From: Paragyromitra xinjiangensis | Taxonomy: Eukaryota; Ascomycota; Pezizomycetes; Pezizales; Discinaceae | NCBI GenBank assembly: GCA_038503065.1 | Contig: JBCAMK010000004.1 | Coordinates: 881,001 to 945,000, forward strand | Reading direction: 5' to 3' | Length of the DNA: 64,000 nt | In this document: piece after piece, positions 57,937 through 64,000 of the stretch | How positions within the stretch are numbered: position 1 is the stretch's first letter | How the letters are laid out: every line of letters starts with the position of its first letter | Program-made: the position numbers and the translations under genes | Notes under the pieces: model-generated | Database searches by the model: none | What the model was told of the DNA's origin: nothing | Seen by the model: the letters and a program-made list of their open reading frames with translations, nothing else

Positions 57937-58526
57937 ATGACATCACGGCTCAGACTCCCAACGTTCAGACTGCCGCAATTCTGCGCGCAATTGCTCCGAC
58001 GCACTGCCGTCGCACCTCCGAATGTGTCTGGACCTCTCACCCTTGCCCGCACAATGGCCGGACGCGCAAAGGGCAAAAAGGGAAAACAGGATAAAGGAGA
58101 TCTGCGAGTCCGTTAGTCTCTCTGCTCTCGATTTCTTGAATATTTTCCTTCCCCGCATTCTGCCCCACTTGTTTAAACCCCCCATTACGCATTGACTGAA
58201 TTGCTGCAGGCTTGATTCGTTACTCTCTTTATCACCCACTGACACCGCGTCCGCTGCGCTTCGGTACGATGCGTATGCTGCGTCATTGGGCGATTCACCG
58301 TGCATGGCAGATTCATAAACGGAATACCCGTAAGGAGCGAGAGTTGGAGCTCGAGAGACAGTATAACAAGATCCGGGATGCGTGCACTGAGTTGCAGAAC
58401 ACAGATTTGAGGCTATTTAGGATTGCGATTTCAAAGAAGGGAGTGGGTGTTCCACCGATTGAGATAAGGATTCCAACAGATACGCCGCCGAAGAATGGGT
58501 GGAATCATGCATGGAGGAGGGTTTAA
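57937..58526 (+). CDS. MRPL28: Mitochondrial large ribosomal subunit protein mL40 (MRPL28)
   Basis: Structural protein of the mitochondrial 54S subunit. Two exons, 57937-58111 and 58210-58526, join at phase 1 to give 163 aa. The N-terminus (MTSRLRLPTFRLPQFCAQLL then RRTA) is Arg-rich without acids, a clear mitochondrial presequence, followed by a Lys/Gly-rich AGRAKGKKGKQDKG. The second exon carries the family signature LIRYSLYHPLTPRPLRFG and MLRHWAIHRAWQIHKR, then a helical ELERQYNKIRDACTEL. The C-terminus IPTDTPPKNGWNHAW is typical. A copia 3' LTR ends 347 bases upstream, so its promoter region borders a recent insertion. Confidence 0.88.
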
Positions 58527-59205
58527 AGTGATTGGGGTTTTGGGTGTGCATAGCTAGCAAACGGGATAGAGGCGTGGAAGAGTTGTATTGTACATTGGAG
58601 TGCTTATGTCTATCGATAGATGAGTTCTATTCGCATTTTTTGTTCTCTATCTCCCCTCCCCTCACCCTTGGTTCAATCGTGTATTTTTACCATAAAACTT
58701 GTAGTTGGTCAGGAGTGTTATCGAGTAGAAGAGTGTAGTATTCGTCTGTTAAGAGCAACATCAGCTAGTGATCCGAGCCAAGTCTACCTCCTTAACAATC
58801 ACTATATGCAAGGCCCCATAGCCCAAATACAATCACAAACTCCAAATTAGAGGTCGTGGCTGCAGATATCTCTTAAATTCTCGAGACAATTGCAAAGCAA
58901 ATATACACTCCAGGAAGTAAGTTTATGGTGGTAAAGTAAGCAAGGTAATGTAGGTAACCCAAACAAGCTCTCATGCAATGCTATTCCCCCAATACCTCCC
59001 AATACCCATCTACCAAACATTCCTCCTTACCCCGACGCACCAATACAGAATCAACCCCCATATACTCGCAGAAAAGGAAAAGCAGAGAAGCAGAAGGCAA
59101 AGATAGCAACCCTGTAAAGAAACGACGGAATAGAAGTAATAAAGACATGCGAAAACCCAACACAGCCCCAGACAACGAAAACTTTTTTGCCTCACGATGT
59201 TTTTA
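58527..59205. other. Convergent intergenic region mL40/NST1
   Basis: 3' UTRs of two convergent genes. No further coding sequence recognised. Confidence 0.5.
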
Positions 59206-62200
59206 TCAGAACCCCGGAGAAGGAAGACCGTTCGCTGCAATCCCCGGTGGCGGCCCCACAGCCGTTTTGAATGGATGTGCGAAGCCACCACCAGTTGGCG
59301 ACCCAATCTCCCCAGGGTGTGGTGCATGATTAGAGGGCCCAATAGGTGCGCCAGGGGCCTGGTATATCCCGCTGCCGATACCATCGATGCTTTTCACATC
59401 GTCCTCTTCGTACTTGACTAGCGTCCTTCCATTAGTATCATGTGTGACAACAAAGTTTCCACCACCATTCACAGCGTCTCCCTCCACATCAAGGATGTCC
59501 GTCAGATCTTTCATGGTTATCGACAAATCTGGTGGAGCCGCTTGCTCAACAGCTCGTTGCAAAGTCGATACTTCGATGAAGTTGCTGTTCTCACCTCCAA
59601 GCTCACGGCACTTGTGTGCTGCGAGAGCGCGGATCTGGTCGAGTTTACCTGCCCGCCGGCGATTGAACGTGCTCCGTGCAGCGTCTGTTTCAGACCAGCC
59701 TTTTCCCCTCTGGTTAGCTTATACCGGTAGTAACTTGCAAAATATATTCGACATACCTGCGCCGGTTGACCAGGCGTTTGGGAGGGAGTTTGACATATTT
59801 CCCAATGGTGCAGGATTTGACCATGAAGGCGCAGGGAATATATCTGTTATTGGCACCCGCTCACGATTAGTCTCCATAGAAATTTTTAAAGACTGTTGAG
59901 AGTAAAAGGGAAACAAAAACCTACGGCTAATGGGGTCCATGAATAACGGTGATGCGGCTGGTAGTCCTCTTGCCGGCCTTGGTGAAAAGCCTATTCCGCT
60001 ACTACCTCTTCGATTTGGGGACTGATTCTCTAGTAATGGGCCCTCATCCTCTAACAGGGCACGACTGCCCATAACTTTCGAGAGCTCATCAACACTGCTG
60101 TGGCCGCCTTCAATATCTCTGGGCGGTGCAACACTCGAGGGTCGTTGAATCGGTGTTGGTCGTTGGATGGGCTCAAATGATCCTGATAGGGCTCGTGTAT
60201 GTGAATGGACTCCTGGTATTGGTACAGGCTCCACCCGATTTCCTATGAATGGCGAGCCGGGTGACATGAGGGGAACACCTGGGGGAAGTTGATGCATGCC
60301 AGGCGCAAGATCACCCATGAAAATGCCTCGCCCCTGCGGCGGCATTGGGCGCATACCCGGAGCGACAGGAACCTGCATAGGCATTCCATTTGGAGCAGCA
60401 TACCCCCGGTATTGCGGGCTTGAACCCATAGGCATCTGTGTCGGTGGGTACATCGGTAAACCGTTCCCAAATGGTCGTTGAGGCATCCCAGAAAGGAAAG
60501 GTTGTATCGGACTCGGGCCATTCATTCCCATATGGTTCATCATGGGGAATCCATTACTATCTGGTGGCGGCACACCAGGTGGAGGAGCGATATGATGTGG
60601 TAATGGCGAGGTGGGTATATGCGGGGGATATTGGAATAGTTTATTTGGAGCAATTATAGGACCGGGGATGTTTTGTTGCAGTATAGGTGTGCTTGGGGAA
60701 GCGGAAGACCCTATTCTAGGAACAGCTTGGGGAGTTTTGGGGGAAGATGCTACAGATCCTTGCATGGACCCCTGCTGGGAAGCATTGCGATTACGATTTG
60801 GTGAATGTCCTACCGGCTGTTTGGGTATTGCAGGCGCTGCAACAGAGAGATGAGGCGAGTTGTAAGTTCCATGAGGATGTTGGGGCATAGAAGTTTGTAT
60901 TGAAACAGGGGGCCGTTTTGCAGTGGCCATCGCCGCCGCCAATGCCGCAGTCGCCGCAGCTTCAGCTTTTGCCTTTGCATCCTCTTCCCTCTTTATACGT
61001 TCCCGGTCCGCCGCTTCTCTCCTTGCTTCAGCTTCTTTAACTTCTTTCTCCCTACGCTCCCGCTCTTCGCGTTCCCGTCTCTCCCGAGCCTCCTTCTCCC
61101 GAGCCTCCTTCTCCTCCTTAGCCTTCTTCGCAGCCTCTTCCCTTTTCTTACGTTCCCGCTCCTGGTGCTCCTTTCTCTTCCTTTCCCGTTCGGCCTCTCT
61201 CTCTCGCTCTTCTTCTAATCTCTTCTTCTTTTCTTCTTCTTTCCGGCGTCTTTCCTCCTCCATAGCCTTCTTTTCGGCTTCCCGCTTCGTCCGCTGCTCC
61301 TCTTTTCGTCTCCTAACCTGTTCCGCTTTCTGCTCCTCAATAACCCGTCGCTCAGCCTCCTCCCGTGCCTTTTCGGCCTCTCTTTTCAGCCGTTCCTCCT
61401 CCTTTGCAAGCCTTTGCAACCTTTTTTTTTCCTTCTTCTTCTCCTTCTCCTTAGCCTTCTTTTCTTCACGTTGCGCTCGGAGTTGGTCCTCCTCATCCAG
61501 TTCCTCAAGAAGTTTATCCTGCCTTTCTCGAGCAACCTTTTCCCGATAGGCAGTAAGGACACGCTGTTCAAACATTCGGGCAGCAAATATTTGGAACATT
61601 CGACGGCCTTCTTCCATGCGCTGTTCTTCAGTCATGGTATCCTAAAGCGCGTCAGCGTTGATTGACAATGATAAAATACATGATTGTGACCCACAGGCTC
61701 ATCATCCTCGTCATCTTCATACTCCTCCTCCTCGTCATACTCCTCATCTTCTTCCTCTTCATCATCATACTCTGCTGGTTGTGAATGTGTGTGCCCTATA
61801 TGATTCTGTCCTACCGACATATTTAAGGGCGAGTGACCAGTAGCAACAGCATTGGCTTCTTCTTCCCGTTGCATTCGGCGTTCAGCAAGCTGCTCCATCA
61901 TTTCAATGAATTTTTTACCATCATTTTTTAACAGGTCATCCGCCACAGTTAAAATGCCACCTGCCAATGTCCGCAGGAAAGTCAGCTCTATAGTCTTCTT
62001 AAGACTCCAGTAGCCGGCACAAAAAAATGTTTACAAGATAAACCCACCTTGAACAGTTAGGCTATTCCCAAAGTTGAAAAAATCTGGCCTGGGATCGTTT
62101 TCTGGTAAAGGCTCATCATCGTCATCGTCATCATCATAATCTTCATCATCGAATTCATCGTCATCGTCGATTTCTTCAACACGTTGATGATGATGCCCAT

Positions 62201-62995
62201 GATGCCCATGATGCCCGGGAGGAGGACCCGGGGGTGGCGGTGGTGGTGGTATCCTGGAAGCAGAATATGTTCCCGGAGATGGACTATGAGGAACCTGAGC
62301 AGCATACTTTGAGTTTTGTTGTTGATGAGCGTACTGTTCCAATTCTTCGTAGTACGCATCGTACAGAACCTCCAATTCCTCTTCAATAGCAGTTCTTTTC
62401 CTGCCACAGACGCTGCAAGAGCACGAATGCTTCTGTTGTTCCTTCATTTTCCGTAGAACCGCTTCTTTCTCCACCTTTACCAGAGACCTACGTTCATCTT
62501 CACCCAGAGAAAGCCAAAAATCCTTGATTCTCTCACGTTCTTCATTTGTCGATGTGTTCCAGATTCGATCCTTTTTCTTCGAAGCTCCAACATGGTTTCC
62601 CCCACTTGGTACTGCAGAGTTCTGATACAGCTCTTGTGCGATACTTACCCCCTTCTTTTTCTTCTTTTTGTTCTTCTTTTTGCCGGCCAGGGGTGCAGGG
62701 GCTGTCTGAATTGGTGGGGTATAAGAATCTTCATCGTCTTCATCATATGTCGGTCCACTGTAGTACTCTTCATCATCTTCTGGGTCAACCAGCTCCGGAG
62801 GATGGTCATCATAATCCGGCATTGAAGCTTTGATGTCCTGCTGGTACTGATCCGCCCGGTGGCTAGGGGATGTAGGTCCATTTGTGTGGCTGTATGTATG
62901 AGGCTCATTGTAGTAGTCATCGTGACGGTGATGGTGATGGTGGTGATCATGATCATAGTTGTGAATGTGATTATGAGTGTTAGCGGGTGTAGTTG

Positions 62996-63026
<31 letters not shown>

Positions 63027-63419
63027 TGCCTGCTGTTGCTGCTGCTTTCCCTTCTTCTTTTTCTTCTTTTTGCCGCCGATGTGATTAGAGCCAGCGTTGT
63101 GGGGGTAATCCATAGATGCGGAGTGCACTGCGGATGACAGCGGAGCGGGAGCTGGACGAGCGGTGAAGCTACCAGCGATGGTAGTAGAATTTGAGATGAT
63201 GGTGTTGTTGTTGCTAATGCTGCTGCTGGTACTGCTAGTGCTGAGGGATGTGGAATCGGGATTGGACACCTTCCTAGAAGGCACAGTAATCAGTTTTGTG
63301 CCGTCCTTGTTGCGAATGTGGGTTGCCTTGCTATTGGCAGGAGACAATAGAGGCTGTCGATGGAGAGTGTCTGCTGTTGTGGTTGATGGTGTGTTGCGCA
63401 TGGGACTTCCAGTGGGCAT
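59206..63419 (-). CDS. NST1: Stress response protein NST1
   Basis: Orthologue of yeast NST1, a protein that negatively affects salt tolerance and is linked to splicing and P-body factors. Four exons on the minus strand, 63419-62048, 61960-61695, 61641-59757 and 59699-59206, join in frame to give 1338 aa. Features in order: Ser/Thr-rich N-terminus; basic KKKKKKKGK; polyglutamine (about 15 Q, interrupted by one A); His-rich stretch; acidic patches; a second basic cluster; then the conserved core [20 protein letters not shown] and [20 protein letters not shown]. Exon 2 has [20 protein letters not shown] and a Glu/Asp-rich run. Exon 3 begins with [20 protein letters not shown] and contains about 230 residues of Glu/Lys/Arg coiled coil, followed by a Pro/Met/Gly-rich region. 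Exon 4 has [19 protein letters not shown]. The length is normal for filamentous fungi. Confidence 0.95.
63001..63050 (-). repeat. CAG repeat encoding polyglutamine in NST1
   Basis: A run of TGC/TGT triplets on the plus strand encodes [18 protein letters not shown] on the minus strand. A nearby CAC/CAT-rich run (about 62915-62955) encodes six consecutive His. Both are likely length-variable. Confidence 0.85.
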
Positions 63420-64000
63420 GGTGGGGCGGGAGAGATCGCTGGGAGTAGCGGGATATGTGGCGGGGGAGGGAGGAGGGGGGGAAGGAGGGAAAGGATAGCG
63501 TAAACGGGTTGGCGTCTGGTTCTTCCGCCTTTTCTTGTTCGAGGGGAATTTTTTAACTCTCTGGAAAGACTTACAAATGGCAGTCAGATCAGATCGGAGG
63601 CAGCGTAATTAGATGGATTTTGCAGGTGAGTGGGTGAGCAAGAGGATTGGCGCGAGGACAGGCAGAATAAGGGAAAAAATTACCCGTTGAACACAATTGG
63701 GGGAAGGGTGAGGAGCCGCAACAATATCAACTCAGACCCGCAGGCATGTATGTATGTGATGCTTTTCCGGGGCTTGGGAGGGCGGGAACGGGAAGATGTG
63801 AGTGGTGATGGAAGCGGCAGGTGATGGTTGGCGGAGCAGAGCCGCAAGAAGAATCGGATAGTGCCGAGGACGGTGGCGGCTACAGTTAGCGTTGAGCGTT
63901 GAGCGTTGAAAAGCGATGGGGCAGTGAGTGAGTGTGCGGGCGGGCGGGCAAGTGGTGGGGTGTCAAGTGAGCGGAAAAGGGCGGATCAGAGCAGGAAAGA
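63420..64000. other. NST1 upstream region
   Basis: Promoter and 5' UTR side of NST1. It is purine-rich on the plus strand near the start codon (GGGAGGGAGGAGGGGGGGAA), that is CT-rich on the transcribed sense strand. It includes three direct copies of GCGTTGA at 63889-63909 and a GGGCGGGCGGGC run near 63938. Confidence 0.55.
63889..63909. repeat. Three tandem GCGTTGA heptamers
   Basis: GCGTTGA is repeated three times without spacing, about 470-490 bases upstream of the NST1 start codon. It could be a clustered factor site or a small expansion. Confidence 0.7.

Noticed and set aside
60923..61549. 208-codon plus-strand frame rich in Ser/Ala/Phe
   Set aside because: Antisense shadow of the Glu/Lys/Arg coiled coil of NST1.
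62859..63137. Plus-strand frame with long Leu and Val runs resembling membrane segments
   Set aside because: Antisense reading of the polyGln and polyHis triplet repeats of NST1.
1..64000. tRNA, rRNA and CRISPR arrays
   Set aside because: I looked for B-box-like GGTTCGA motifs with matching arms, conserved rRNA stretches and regularly spaced repeats and found none convincing. A covariance-model scan would be decisive.

Overview
This window is nuclear DNA of a filamentous ascomycete (Pezizomycotina). The genes are eukaryotic and split by many 40-125 bp introns, mostly GT-AG with TACTAAC/CTAAC-like branch sites. Several proteins are fungal forms: NST1, a Ran1-type kinase, ATP synthase subunit H, mL40 and a fungal-type Mago. 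The high intron density (TMA7 has four introns in 65 codons, VPS35 has eight), the long intergenic DNA, the Ty1/copia element and the giant TRANK1-like helicase suggest an early-diverging lineage such as Pezizomycetes; that placement is inference. Exon structures were worked out by hand, by matching reading phase and protein families across each junction.

Left third (1-15.4 kb), housekeeping genes: DUS4-type tRNA-dihydrouridine synthase (1093-2522 +), mitochondrial trimethyllysine dioxygenase of carnitine synthesis (3655-5584 +), Mago nashi (6180-7006 -), a P-TEFb-type cyclin (8594-9846 +), ATP synthase subunit H (11452-11987 +) and a RING-CH membrane E3 ligase (13530-15339 +).

Middle (15.4-33.4 kb): two gene-poor stretches of about 6 kb flank a Ran1-like kinase (21946-23316 +). 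They are followed by TMA7 (29289-29746 +) and a CSN8/PSMD8/eIF3k-type protein (30078-31219 -).

33.4-42.4 kb (-): one very large TRANK1-like gene with UvrD/Rep helicase motifs, TPR-like repeats and an acidic tandem-repeat tail. A 191 bp pogo/Fot1-like MITE lies beyond it. Then come a PAQR receptor (45295-46589 +) and retromer VPS35 (47249-50466 -), which converge.

52.2-57.6 kb: a structurally complete Ty1/copia LTR retrotransposon has AACGG target duplications, near-identical LTRs, a half-tRNA-iMet primer site and a frameshifted coding region. It sits 347 bp upstream of mitochondrial ribosomal protein mL40 (57937-58526 +). The window ends with NST1 (59206-63419 -).

Most notable points: three GC-AG introns, each required by reading frame; micro-exons down to 13 nt; telobox motifs shared by the mL40 and TMA7 promoters; a retroelement that looks newly inserted yet has dead coding; and the giant helicase with an exact 3 x 49-codon repeat tail. 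No tRNA, rRNA or CRISPR was found.
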